Assembly (NCBI RefSeq): GCF_000003815.2 | Contig: NC_049988.1 | Location: 22,032,543 to 22,096,542 of the forward strand | DNA length: 64,000 nucleotides | Origin: Branchiostoma floridae | Taxonomy: Eukaryota > Chordata > Leptocardii > Amphioxiformes > Branchiostomatidae | Direction: 5' to 3' | Part shown: piece after piece, positions 44,201 through 52,024 of the stretch | How positions within the stretch are numbered: position 1 is the first letter of the stretch | Layout of the letters: the number at the start of each line of letters is the position of its first letter | Translations under genes and position numbers: made by a program | The notes under the pieces: model-generated | Told to the model about the DNA's origin: nothing | What the model saw: the letters and a program-made list of their open reading frames with translations, nothing else | Database searches by the model: none

Positions 44201-46854
44201 CGGGAGCTGTAATATGCCTAGATACCAGGCTAGCATAAATGCAGTGATCATATCTAATATGTTATATCAATGTGGACATCTTTAATTCAATACGGAACAT
44301 GTACAGGTTTATACACATGTAATGGTAGTTGACCTTTATCCACATAGTATCATATATCCGTTGTTTTTTAAAACAAGATATTTAGGGATATCTTGCCGAC
44401 GGACGTTGGTTTGAAATTGAAATATTTTCATAGCATTCCAGTCTGAAACAGCCTTCTGTCGAATTGGTTCCATAAATACTTGTAAATTTTATATACAACG
44501 GATAAAGGTTACTCCGCGGATAAAGGTGAACCTGCATTACGTAGCATGCAATGTTGGAGAGAGAGAGATCAGAGACAGTGTTCTGTTCAATATCCCCACA
44601 TTTTTCTAAAAGCAACACCAGAGACAGAGGGAACAAAACGACAGGTAAAACCTCCCCAACAAAAGAGACATGCAAGAAAACAACTCATCACAAATTTAAC
44701 AATGGAACAATTGATTTTTATATGATGAAAGCATATTTCCAAAACATTACTGCAGAATTGATAACACAGCATAATTGTGGTGACTGTTGTGTTGGTAGTG
44801 TGAGGTGGAACATCTCTCAGTTTTGTCAGGATGGCTTTTGGTTAGCAAAAATTTTAAGCTTAATCTTGTTATTGATTCAGTGAATGCTACGATGAGGCAT
44901 CAAAGTGTGCATGACATGAAGATTATTTCCAGGAGCTTGAGGAAGGGCTTTTTTACTTCCAGGTAAAATGAATGACACTGTAGCTGCAAGCCGTATTAGA
45001 ATTAAGATGCAAGTTTTGCTCCCTGCCTTCTGTTTTCATCTTGCCTGCTAGCTAAAAGTTTTCCCTCAAAATCTCAGAAAACTAAGGAAATGAATTTGTG
45101 GGGCTTTAACAGATCTTTTTGTGGCTTTTTTATTTCATCATTTAAACAAAAAAAATGTTGCCATTCTGTCTCCCAGTAGGACAAAAATTTGTGCATAAAT
45201 TATAACGATATGGAAAATTCATGATTCCCACTCAAAATGCAGCAAATAATGTTTCAGATATTACAGATATCTCTCAAATGAAAAAAAAAGATGATGAAAA
45301 AAATCTACAGATGGACAAAATCTACAGATGGACTAAATATAAGCTGTACAACAAACATACTGAGACAATTTGGTCCCGTCTAAATACAGCCTATCCTGAG
45401 GGCTTTCTGCAAACAAACAAACATCGGAAGCTCGCATCAAAGGGATTCCTCGGCCGAGAACCCCCCCGACCATCAGCGGAAGGAATTATAACTTTGCTCA
45501 GGACACCCCCCCAACTATTCCTTAGTCTCTTTTCTGTTGTGTTTTCTGATGTTGGAAAGATTTACCTATTCACGGTTATCGCACGGTCACATTCATCATA
45601 GCTAGTCGTAAGGTTTTGATACTGTAGAATTTAAGGCCTGGCTATGACCAATCACTGACAAGGATCTGAAACAGTCTTAACCGTTTCAAGACCGTCGAAG
45701 TCGGCACAACACACGCATCACTATCCGAAGAATGTCTCCAGTTTGCGATGGTGTGACGATCGTACAAGAAATGTGACCGGACCCTCAGGCTACAGAATCT
45801 GTGCAAAGGTCTGCTATCACAAGTAAAACTAGAGTAGAATATCGTCATAAAACATTTCTGATCTACGTTTGAGTCAATAGATTTGGCATATTGCTTGGGA
45901 CGCAGCCATGAAATATCTTTGTTCCTTTATAAGAAAACTTTGTACAGTCACAGCAATTGGAAAGATTTGTATCAAGGACAGTTTGACCTTGGAACTTTTG
46001 AAAGTCCTTGGTTTCCGTTTTTGTGGGATATTGAAAATAGAACAGAAGGAATGAAACGACGTCCCACCATTTCAGATGTATGTGGTGTGTGGTGTACAGA
46101 CAGACTTACACAGAATAAATGTTTGGAGAAGCTCATTCATGCCATCATTAGAGAGAAAATCACGTAAAATTGTCCTAACAGGGGTTAGGGTGTGATTAGG
46201 TCTGTTCAGAAATAAGAACATCAACGAGGAAGAGAAAAACACAAACTGTGCAACAAAATCTAAAAACAATTCACACCAATTTATCAAGTACCAATGATGA
46301 AACACTGTTCTGCTGGGAATTTGATAAATTCATTACAGAAGTGTGTATATGTCTGCGATGTTCAGTTCAGTGGTGTTGGGGGTAAAGGTTAGAGGTTGGA
46401 GGTAAGAGGTCGATACTGATGGTGTGGAGAAGTCGATGGAGTCCTGATCAGTTGTGTAGGGTGTAAGGGTTAAGGGTGAGAGGCTACAGTGGGTGAAATG
46501 TTGGTTGTTTCCTCAGTATACGTAGTGAAGTAAGAGGTGAGAGGTCAAGGGTGAAAGGTTAAGGGTGAGTGTTTGTTGTTTACTCGCGGTGAGCATAGGT
46601 TGATGAGGTCCTGATCAGTAGTGTTGGGGGTAAGGGTCGGGGGTGAGAGGTGATGAGTGAAAGTTGTTTGTTTACTTGTTTGTTTGTTTGTTTACTCACG
46701 GTGAGCATAGGTTGATGAGGTCCTGATCAGTAGTGTTGGGGGTAAGGCCACGGATGTACAAATTGGTCTTGCTGAGCTGCTCTCCACTGGAATGGCCGCT
46801 ACTGCTACCTTGGCTGGGGCTGGGGGGAGGCATGGTCCGTGGAGGAACATAGGC
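26115..46854 (-). CDS. RBMS: RBMS-family single-stranded nucleic-acid-binding protein (two RRMs), 12 exons per transcript, 5' end not found
   Basis: Exons in transcript order: 46854-46700, one of 42220-42162 or 42102-42044, 40893-40802, 40371-40211, 39449-39388, 38969-38866, 38502-38465, 37815-37728, 32787-32728, 31562-31464, 27288-27202 and 26198-26115. All are GT-AG and join in frame for 362 codons. RRM1 (about 30-102) has RNP2 LYIRGL and RNP1 KGYGFVDF. RRM2 (about 108-185) has RNP2 LYISNL and RNP1 RGVGFARM. The linker motif KFADGG and the Pro/Gln/His/Tyr-rich tail ending HYSFQQGK match vertebrate RBMS1-3 in order ([46 protein letters not shown]). RBMS proteins bind A/U-rich single-stranded RNA or DNA and act on mRNA stability and splicing. 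The upstream first exon(s), equivalent to the vertebrate MGKVWKQ exon, were not found. Symbol is at family level. Confidence 0.92.
26218..26525. repeat. ATC trinucleotide microsatellite
   Basis: (ATC)n with CAGGCACATCATC interruptions, starting 20 bp from the acceptor of the RBMS terminal exon. The acidic open frames over it are by-products of the repeat. Confidence 0.95.
26920..27121. mobile_element. CTGTAAATGCA-ended MITE with TA duplication
   Basis: Perfect termini CTGTAAATGCA and TGCATTTACAG, TA on each side; interior of AAGTTCGCGG-type motifs. Further copies at 42723-42899 and 43595-43785; a piece at 49777-49850. Confidence 0.82.
27202..27288 (-). CDS. RBMS: RBMS exon: tail 4
   Basis: Acceptor [26 protein letters not shown] to TVPVE; donor GAG|GTCAGT. 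Matches the AYLPQY...TAVPVEE region. Confidence 0.9.
27300..27415. repeat. Minisatellite beside an RBMS acceptor
   Basis: Four copies of GTGAGACCCACTGGACAAAA and ACTC.CAT just outside the acceptor at 27289. Confidence 0.88.
27821..28023. mobile_element. CACCTTTATCC-ended MITE
   Basis: Left CAACCTTTATCCATGGGGTA mirrors right TACCCCGCGGATAAAGGTGA; an inner pair GGGATATCAAGTCGAC/GTCGACTTGATATCCC also mirrors. A second copy is at 44328-44533, a terminal piece at 38385-38423. Confidence 0.8.
28340..28585. mobile_element. MITE with about 50-bp inverted termini
   Basis: GGTGCACTCTCACTGCACTT (left) pairs with AAGTGCGGTGAGAGTGCTCC (right); inner CTTGCGTCACTGC/GCAGTGACGCAAG also pair. Outer bases TTA occur on both sides. 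Confidence 0.75.
28590..29680. other. RBMS intron, nothing coding recognised
   Basis: AT-rich. A CpG-rich TE-like patch at 28860-29040 (TTGTACGTCGTCGTAC) shows partial mirror symmetry with GTACGACAATCATACGAC. Confidence 0.35.
29686..30119. mobile_element. hAT-type MITE with perfect 8-bp target duplication
   Basis: Termini TAGGGCTGGGTACCGGTACA and TGTACCGATACCCAGCCCTA (one mismatch); CCAATCAC flanks both sides (29678-29685, 30120-30127). Inside: AGGTCCAGG palindromic repeats, no transposase. Relatives: about 10280-10635 and 47212-47300. Confidence 0.92.
30435..30605 (-). mobile_element. LINE 3' end fragment
   Basis: Shares CTGTATCTATATAGCCGGTA, GTTCGGCGTAACA, CCAGCTTCGCAGGCACG and TACCCCTAACTTTTGCACAT with the longer LINE fragment at 58275-58690. 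Confidence 0.8.
30830..31445. repeat. Minisatellite, about 60-bp unit
   Basis: Repeats of ACTGTAACAGTAACAGACTG, ACA.ATTACTGTAA.GTTACT and ACAACTACA run up to the RBMS exon donor at 31463. Confidence 0.9.
31464..31562 (-). CDS. RBMS: RBMS exon: tail 3
   Basis: Acceptor [28 protein letters not shown] to NQLSLSGQS; donor TCG|GTAGGC. Reading on without splicing adds VGEEL and a stop, a possible short C-terminus. Confidence 0.88.
31600..32320 (-). repeat. Four degenerate copies of an RBMS exon start with its acceptor
   Basis: Copies at about 31650-31727, 31830-31902, 31990-32062 and 32280-32320 carry TTGTTCCAGGCGAGTATGAT and GGTGTGGTGCCACAGCTGCA (reverse strand), i.e. acceptor plus about 60 nt of exon 31464-31562, then diverge to CAGAATTTACCTG. 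ACAGGTG repeats fill the gaps. The last copy has lost the acceptor. Confidence 0.93.
32085..32275. repeat. Minisatellite of CAGGTGCTACAGGTGAGTGT, 20-bp unit
   Basis: Eight or more nearly perfect copies between two exon-fragment copies. Confidence 0.95.
32453..32560. mobile_element. Foldback element with 10-bp target duplication
   Basis: ATACAGGGTC flanks both sides (32443-32452, 32561-32570). Interior carries the family arms (CAAAAAGCAG, GGAACTGGATATGATT, CTGGATGTCTAACCTTCAT). Confidence 0.85.
32636..32665 (-). repeat. Copy of an RBMS exon end with donor
   Basis: Minus strand CATGGGATCC|GTAAGTCC, identical over about 16 nt to the end of exon 32728-32787 and its donor. Confidence 0.75.
32728..32787 (-). 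CDS. RBMS: RBMS exon: tail 2
   Basis: Acceptor [30 protein letters not shown], matching VQSPSWMQPQPYI in vertebrates; donor TCC|GTAAGT. Confidence 0.9.
33375..35254. mobile_element. hAT-like non-autonomous element A (1,880 bp)
   Basis: Termini CAGTGCTGCCTCCAG and CTGGAGACAGCACTG (one mismatch); 8-bp flanks CACCGTAG (33367-33374) and CACCATAG (35255-35262), both part of the satellite unit. Just inside the ends are TTCCGTCCC repeats; at 33475-33510 GGGGTCCGGGGGCATGCTCC. No transposase frame seen. Confidence 0.86.
35655..37495. mobile_element. hAT-like non-autonomous element B (1,841 bp)
   Basis: Perfect termini CAGCGTTCCCGCCAGG and CCTGGCGGGAACGCTG; perfect 8-bp flanks CCGGCTAT (35647-35654, 37496-37503) from the satellite unit. 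It shares GGGGGAGCATGCCCCCGGAC with element A (opposite orientation) and the 249-bp element at 48146. No transposase frame seen. Confidence 0.92.
37728..37815 (-). CDS. RBMS: RBMS exon: Pro/Ser-rich tail 1
   Basis: Acceptor [28 protein letters not shown] to SYST; donor ACA|GTGAGT. Confidence 0.85.
37816..37890 (-). repeat. Tandem copy of an RBMS exon start with acceptor
   Basis: CACCCGGGGGGTGGGGGCCA and GGCTGAAACACAACACGCAA occur at about 37796 (exon) and again at 37847, so acceptor and first 23 nt of exon 37728-37815 are doubled. Confidence 0.92.
37900..38380. other. RBMS intron, TE-like fragment
   Basis: ATGATCTACCAACCTGATGA at about 38033 recurs in reverse near 55090 (TCATCAGGTTGGTAGCACAT), so part is repetitive; no gene. 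Confidence 0.4.
38465..38502 (-). CDS. RBMS: RBMS exon: 38-bp micro-exon
   Basis: Acceptor [21 protein letters not shown]; donor CGG|GTGAGT, phase 2. Corresponds to the MTLTYDP segment of vertebrate RBMS. Confidence 0.8.
38650..38865. repeat. Polypyrimidine (CCTTC/CCCTC) microsatellite
   Basis: Over 200 bp of nearly pure C/T on the plus strand (G/A in the transcript) directly after the donor of exon 38866-38969. Confidence 0.95.
38866..38969 (-). CDS. RBMS: RBMS exon: KFADGG linker
   Basis: Acceptor TTGTTTACAG, reads [16 protein letters not shown] then [18 protein letters not shown], donor GAT|GTGAGT. A second AG nine bases inside (GGCATACAG|GGCATC) could remove three residues in frame. The basic run after KFADGG matches the QKKRQNP stretch of vertebrate RBMS. 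Confidence 0.85.
38970..39275 (-). repeat. Degenerate copies of an RBMS exon start with acceptor
   Basis: Four copies of the reverse strand TACAGGGCAT..TGAAGCTTTGCTAG at about 39013-39047, 39070-39098, 39195-39215 and 39230-39262, derived from the start of exon 38866-38969; AACA repeats separate them. Confidence 0.88.
39388..39449 (-). CDS. RBMS: RBMS exon: RRM2 C-terminal helix
   Basis: Acceptor [31 protein letters not shown]; donor ACAG|GTGAGT. Confidence 0.92.
39645..40210 (-). repeat. Five or six copies of the RRM2 exon end with donor
   Basis: Copies near 39718, 39807, 39868, 39952, 40038 and 40124 read (minus strand) CAGCAGAG.AGTAGGCTTCG then CTAG|GTAACAAAAATAC, i.e. the last ~25 nt of exon 40211-40371 plus the donor; unit about 85-120 bp. 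Several have GTTAAC in place of GTAAC. Confidence 0.92.
40211..40371 (-). CDS. RBMS: RBMS exon: RRM2 main part
   Basis: Acceptor [27 protein letters not shown] to SRGVGFA; donor GCTAG|GTAACA, phase 2. Confidence 0.93.
40500..40801 (-). repeat. Seven copies of an RRM1 exon end with donor
   Basis: Reverse strand units GATGGCAAAGGTCAGTCAAC plus TTTAACCTTTGACACA, 36-38 bp, copying the last ~10 nt of exon 40802-40893 and GTCAGT. Closer copies are more exact. Confidence 0.9.
40802..40893 (-). CDS. RBMS: RBMS exon: RNP1 of RRM1
   Basis: Acceptor [26 protein letters not shown] to LAQMAK; donor AAAG|GTCAGT, phase 0. Confidence 0.93.
40940..40990. mobile_element. Foldback family end
   Basis: GTCAATGAAGGTTAGACATC then AGGTAATACGATATGCCAAA. 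Confidence 0.6.
41000..41990. other. RBMS intron, nothing recognised
   Basis: AT-rich intron between exon 40802-40893 and the alternative exon pair. Confidence 0.4.
42044..42102 (-). CDS. RBMS: RBMS RRM1 alternative exon 2 (mutually exclusive)
   Basis: 59-bp exon, acceptor GTTTCAG, donor AAAG|GTGAGT. Encodes [20 protein letters not shown]. It enters in phase 2 and leaves in phase 1 like its twin, so including both breaks the frame. The version closer to vertebrate RBMS ([15 protein letters not shown]). Confidence 0.92.
42162..42220 (-). CDS. RBMS: RBMS RRM1 alternative exon 1 (mutually exclusive)
   Basis: 59-bp exon, acceptor TTTTTGCAG, donor AAAG|GTGAGT. Encodes [20 protein letters not shown] with flanking split codons. 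Confidence 0.9.
42345..42579. mobile_element. GGCCACACC-ended MITE (PIF/Harbinger-like)
   Basis: GGCCACACCAATTCTATTTA mirrors GGAATTAGATTGGTGTGGC; lies about 125 bp upstream of the first alternative exon. Confidence 0.72.
42723..42899. mobile_element. CTGTAAATGCA-type MITE
   Basis: Ends CTGTAAAGATGTATTTAAG and CCTGCATTTACAG, TA after the right end. Confidence 0.72.
43595..43785. mobile_element. CTGTAAATGCA-type MITE
   Basis: Ends CTGTAAATTCAG and GAACTTAAATGCATTTACAG; interior TACCGCGAACTTAAAA. Confidence 0.74.
43800..46330. other. RBMS intron with MITEs, no gene recognised
   Basis: Holds the MITE at 44328-44533 (ACCTTTATCCACATAG to CGGATAAAGGTGAA) and a GGCCACACC-family piece at 45000-45110. 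Open frames at 45221-45601 and 45883-46167 have no domains. Confidence 0.4.
46340..46699 (-). repeat. Copies of RBMS exon a donor end
   Basis: Copies near 46360, 46430-46470 and 46588-46640 repeat GTTGATGAGGTCCTGATCAG and TAGTGTTGGGGGTAAGG (plus strand), i.e. the end of exon 46700-46854; the 46588 copy keeps the donor GCGGTGAGC region. Confidence 0.88.
46700..46854 (-). CDS. RBMS: RBMS exon a: MPPPSPS leader and start of RRM1
   Basis: Acceptor TTGTTTACAG, reads [16 protein letters not shown], then [19 protein letters not shown] to CSP; donor CACC|GTGAGT, phase 2. An in-frame Met is at residue 8, but RBMS proteins normally start upstream. Confidence 0.92.
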
Positions 46855-47165
46855 CTGTAAACAACAACAACATCATGGTAAATAACAACATAAACAACAA
46901 TAACATCAAGCTATGGGTCATGGAGGAACATAGGCCTGTAAACAACAACAACATCATGGTAAATAACAACATAAACAACAATAACATCAAGCTATGGGTC
47001 GTGGAGGGACATAGGCCCGTCAACAACAACATCATGGTAAATAACAACATAAACAACAACAACATCAAGGTATGGGTCGTGAAGGAACATAGGCCTGCGT
47101 AAACAACAACATGGTAAATAACAACATAAACAACTATAACATCAAGGCACTGTCAATGAAGGAAC
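46855..47165 (-). repeat. Copies of RBMS exon a acceptor end
   Basis: Three or four units of about 80 bp: reverse strand TTGTTTACAGGCCTATGTTC then CTCCATGACCCATAG and an AACAAC repeat. Each carries acceptor plus about 15 nt of exon. Confidence 0.92.
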
Positions 47166-47211
47166 TAATTGTTTGAACAAGTTTGTTGAAACAAATGGTC
47201 CATAGACCTGT

Positions 47212-47300
47212 ACTAGGGCTGTGTACCTAAATATAACTTCAGGTACAGGTAGTACAGGTACAGAGGTTCAGGCAAACCTGCACCTGTGCCTGAACCAAAC
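47212..47300. mobile_element. hAT-type MITE fragment
   Basis: TAGGGCTGTGTACC followed by AGGTACAGGTAGTACAGG, like the element at 29686. Confidence 0.55.
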
Positions 47301-47639
47301 TCCCTGAAAGAAGGGTCTGTTGACTATAAGTCACTTTGTCTATGTTTATTGTTGCCTGACAATAAACAAATTCTTCCAATTATTGTCATTAAAATCAGAA
47401 ATGTTGTCACTTTGTAGCAATAGATACCTTTTAACCGTCATCATTTTTCATATTTCAAGCACTCAGCATTTCAGGAAAAAACAACAACACACGACCACTC
47501 TCACATTTCCGTTCAACGCCATCACACTTAAACTGCTGTATGGAAGTCTGGAATCTAGGCTAGGACCAAAATAGGGAACATATACTCCGATAGATATACA
47601 TGTACTCCTCTACAAAACTGATTGACGCAGCAGAACCAA

Positions 47640-48030
47640 AGTCAAAGTCGCTGATGCCAGCACCGCTTGCCGGGAATTCCTGCTAACGGGAAGCTACGAG
47701 AGAGGAATCCAGCTGGGTTTTGTCACGAATACCGATGGTTATACTTTCAGAGAGTTTCAGCTTAACCTCTGTGAAGCTAAGGGAGCCTTTTGGCAGCAGA
47801 TCTGTACAGGTTGAGGGGGCAGTAGGGAATGGGTTAAAAGTGTGGTAGGGACGTCCAGCCGGGTTTTATCATGGTTACAGAAATTATACTTTCTGAGAGT
47901 TTCAGCTTAACCCCTGTGAAGCTAAGGGAGCCTTTTGGTAGTAAATCTGTACAGTTTAAGGGGCGAGGTAGTAGGGAATGGGTTAATAGTAAATGAGAGA
48001 TCTCCAGCCGGGTTGTATCAGGAGCAGGGG
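47640..48030. repeat. Tandem repeat, about 165-bp unit, 2.5 copies
   Basis: GAGAGTTTCAGCTTAACC, CTGTGAAGCTAAGGGAGCCT and TAGGGAATGGGTTAA repeat. Confidence 0.88.
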
Positions 48031-48145
48031 GCGCACCCAGAGATGACAGAAGAGCAGAAGCATGGCAAAAATGCCGCTCTGATTCAACACAGGATCAGAG
48101 AAGGGCTCGTTACGACCGCCATGGCTGACAAGGGTGGGTGGGGAG

Positions 48146-48394
48146 CAGGGTTGTAGCCAGCACCCGTTCTTCCGTCCGTTGATAGAATTTTGCAGCTGGG
48201 GACGGAAAAAAATTGCCCACTCCGTCCTCTGTGAGCAAAATTTAACCCTCAAAATGTAGGAAATAGCGTTTCAGAAGGTCTAGATTTCAAAATTTTCCTT
48301 GGGAGCATGCCCCTAGACCCCCCCTAGGAACGCTGTGCCAAAGCCATCCAAAATCAAGGGGACGGAAAATGATTTCTGGCTGGCTACAACCCTG
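48146..48394. mobile_element. Short member of the CAGGG hAT-like group (249 bp)
   Basis: Perfect termini CAGGGTTGTAGCCAGC and GCTGGCTACAACCCTG. Inside are TTCCGTCCG/GACGGAAAA and TTGGGAGCATGCCCCTAGAC as in elements A and B. Clear 8-bp flanks are not visible. Confidence 0.78.
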
Positions 48395-48424
48395 GTGAAG
48401 GAAAAACTGTAACCGGAGCTGCTG

Positions 48425-49145
48425 CCACTCAAATTGAATTATATGGAAAACAGCCTGGACTGAAACCAGAAATGCAATATGATACGACTAATATGTTGAC
48501 AACTAAGAGGTCTGAAGTCTTGTGACAAGAAGCTGACTAAAAACTATTAAGCCTACTCAAATTTAATCATATAGATGACATTCGGGACGGAAACCAGAAA
48601 CTATCATATCTACATGCAACATGACTAATACATTGACAACTAAGAGAACCCCAATCTTCTGCGACAAGAATCTATTATAAAACTAGGGCTACTCAACTCT
48701 AATTGTATGGAAAACATCCTGGATTGAAACCAGAAATGTTATTATATTAAAATGCAATATGATATGACTAATATGTTGACAACTAACAGATCTGAAGTCT
48801 TGCAAAAGGAATCTGAGGAAAAATTAAGCCTAGTAGTACTAGTACTCAAATTTAATTATAAGAAAAACCTTCCAGATTGAAACCAGAAATGCTATTATAA
48901 TTACATGCAATATAACTAATAGTAATACATGTATGTTGACAAGAGATCCCCAATCTTTTGCGACAAGAATTTATGCGAAGCTTAGCCTACTCAAATTTAA
49001 TTATATGGATGACATCTATGTATCATATCTACAAAATTATGACTAATATGTTGACAACTAAAAGATTCCCAATCTTTCGCCACAAGAATATATATAAAAG
49101 CCAGGCCTACTCAAAATGTATGGTATGGATAACAACCTCGAGAGG
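48425..49145. repeat. Minisatellite, about 130-bp unit, five to six copies
   Basis: Units of CTACTCAAATTTAATTATAT, GGATTGAAACCAGAAATG, ATATGACTAATATGTTGACA and ACTAAGAGATC. Confidence 0.9.
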
Positions 49146-49179
49146 AAAAATAATTCTAACAGAAGAAGAAGTAAGGTAA

Positions 49180-52015
49180 AATGCATGGCTACTAGTACAT
49201 ACGTGAATGTTCAACTTTTTGTGTTGCTAAATATCTAGCAATGGTTCTGATCCAAGCTTAAAATATTTTTTTAAAACTGTAACAGTTACAGTAGTTACTG
49301 TAGTTGACAACGGAACACAAAGAAAGAGATCAACAGACTCCACATATTCCACAGACTTGACATTCTTTGTCTTCATCTTTCTGACTGGTTTCATTCAAAA
49401 GAAGCAAAAATTCCAATAAATCAGACCGTACCAAACCAGCACTTGTGTACACGTAATTACCATCCAGTTTCCATGGCCTTGGCCAACCCTGCTATAATTG
49501 AAAGGTCAGATATTTCCAGACAGGAACAAACTATATTAGTAACTAAAGAGTCCACCCTCCTAATCTAAAGAATGTTTGGAACTTCAGGTAATGACATACT
49601 ATATCTACAACAACTATTCATGTAAAATTCCTGTATTATGACTAAGTCCTATTTGTATAAGCTATAATGCATTAAAAGGTTAAGTCCCAACTGTGTTACT
49701 GAGGGTCAACCTGTCAAAGTGACATTGATAGGGTTAAATTGGGCTTGTAATTTGAGACTGAATGAACGCTATTTACCGTAAATGCTTTTAAATTTGTGGC
49801 AGATTCATGTTTGTAGCTTCCGCTGTGAGCTCTTCACCACAAATGCTAATTGCCTGATCGACATTTATATGTGTAACTTGTTGAAATGCATTTTACTAGA
49901 TTGTATGTAGAGGACTCCAGGAAGAATAGTTTGATGTATTCAACTAATGGAGATTCCTAATAAAGAAACAAATAAACCACCAACTTCAAACTCAATGTGA
50001 AATCTTTTGATCATCTGCCCCCACCCATTGTCTAGTTCGTACATTGCACATAATGCTATGTCCTCGAGAAACATTGCAAAGTCATGAAACTACTTCTAGG
50101 AAAAGTAATTAAAGCAACAGCTTGCTGCACACTGTAACACATCAATGATTATTGTTCAGCCCAGAGCATCGTCCTCTCGAAGGCCACACCAACTTAATTT
50201 GTTAATTCTCGGATTTTCTGAAGTAAAAATATAGCAAGTGGACATAATGAAAGCAAGGGGCAGGGAGGAAAACTTGAATATGGCTGTATTGAATTCTTAA
50301 AATTGATTGCATAAACTTGGTCATTGGGCTTATGTTTTTCCAGTTATTAAAGCATTATCTTTTCTTTATTTGTCTAAAATTCAAGAACCAACAAATTAAA
50401 TTGATGTGGCCTTACTTCTGAACAGGTTTGACTGTGAATTGTATGATCGTAGAAGGGCTGCAAGAATTGGAGTTTTTACAGTACGGTTGTACAAGTTGAA
50501 AAGCCAGTTCACATATCACATAAACACTAAATACGGAACCGGTCTTCCTTCCTAATTAATAGTTGCTAATTGCGGTAACCTTTTGCATTGCGCCACACGT
50601 GACATTTGATACGCCAGCGTGCGCATGATGTCGCACAGGAGGCGACAACACATTTCATGGCGACAAATCCCACGAAACTCGTGCCAACAATTTGTGCAGT
50701 CATGCGAGAGGAATGCCTCGAAAATCGCAAAACCAAAAAAAAGAGAAACTGACACCTGAAAATGTGCAGACGTGACGCTGACATTTTCCACACTTTCTGA
50801 AGGTTACTTGCATATGATTAACCCATGTACTGTTAACATCTATTTTAGCTGATGCAACATTGTGAACATGAGCCTAACTTAGCAGTATTAGGGTTAATCT
50901 GTGATGAATAAATGCATCACTCAACAACATAGGGCACATGAATAAAACTAATACAGCTTCCAATTAGAAATTAAGTCACAGACAAAAAGTACAAAATCTA
51001 GTTATGAAACCTGAGTTATGCTGAACACAACTATCTATCTGGAAACACAAACACAGACTGACACACAGACAGACAGACCAAAAACAATACCTCCAATTTT
51101 CATGAAGGTTAGTAAAAACATATGTTTCCATCCATGATGGCAATCATGGAAAGGAGACAGGCTGCATAATAAAGAACCCCTGATTAAATTCATTGCTTTA
51201 CTGCCATGACTGCTGTCAAATAACTTGAGTGATTGCTCAATCATTGCCCATTGTTTTCCGCCCAAACTGTCTGTTGCTCCCTAAGGACCCTTCTCTTTAC
51301 GTCATTCCTGAAATGGATGGCGTAGAAAAATAGTGCATCAGCAGTTTTACTGAGAATTTTAGGAGCATTAACCTACACGGTACTATCGACAACTGGTATT
51401 TCAACGTACTGTACAATTCATCTGACGTACACATGTAATAGTTTAAGTCTCCTAAAAAGTGGGTGATTTTTTTTTTTTGAAATGCAAAATAAGAATGGAT
51501 TCTGACAGGCACTTTCTGCACATCAAAAGACAACTTAAAAAGGCCCTAAGATTCCAAAAAAACATCGTAATTTTTGTTAAATCTGCATATCTTAAACTAG
51601 GATTGGCAGGCATTTCCATGTACTGCAAAAGCCACCTTTTTGGGGTCCTCAGAGAGAGCGTCCATCAAGGCGGCAGAGTACAGTATTTCTACGCGACCCC
51701 CGGAGTCAATGACGTAGGGGTAAAAACATAGTGCGGTCGAAATCTTCAATCGTTCGTAAATACCTTAAAGTACATGTAAGCGAGGGGTGAATTTTACTGT
51801 GTGGTAGCATAATATGTTGGCTTTCAGGTGGCACGAATGAGATTTTTCAGTTTTGCCTGTCGTTGTATAAATACGCGTGACCTTTACAGCTGGCAGTCTA
51901 GGTGAGTAGGCTGCAGTTCCGGGTGACCCCGCATGACCCTATTTCAAAGAGGGCGTCACAATGTTAAAAAACCACAATATTTTTTTGTTTTTGGTTATTT
52001 TGTACGTTGTACCCT
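49180..52015. other. RBMS intron or 5' region, no exon recognised
   Basis: Contains a GGCCACACC-ended MITE at 50182-50411 (AGGCCACACCAACTTAATTT/AAATTAAATTGATGTGGCCT). Open frames at 50552-50793 on the minus strand lie in a CpG-bearing patch that might be a 5' exon but match no RBMS sequence. Confidence 0.35.
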
Positions 52016-52024
52016 CCACTTTAA

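Noticed and set aside
46839-47102. Asn-rich plus-strand frame
   Set aside because: Translation of AACAAC junction-repeat units of the RBMS gene.
50552-50793. Minus-strand frames in a CpG-bearing patch, considered as the RBMS first exon
   Set aside because: No match to any RBMS N-terminus, and no convincing donor in frame.
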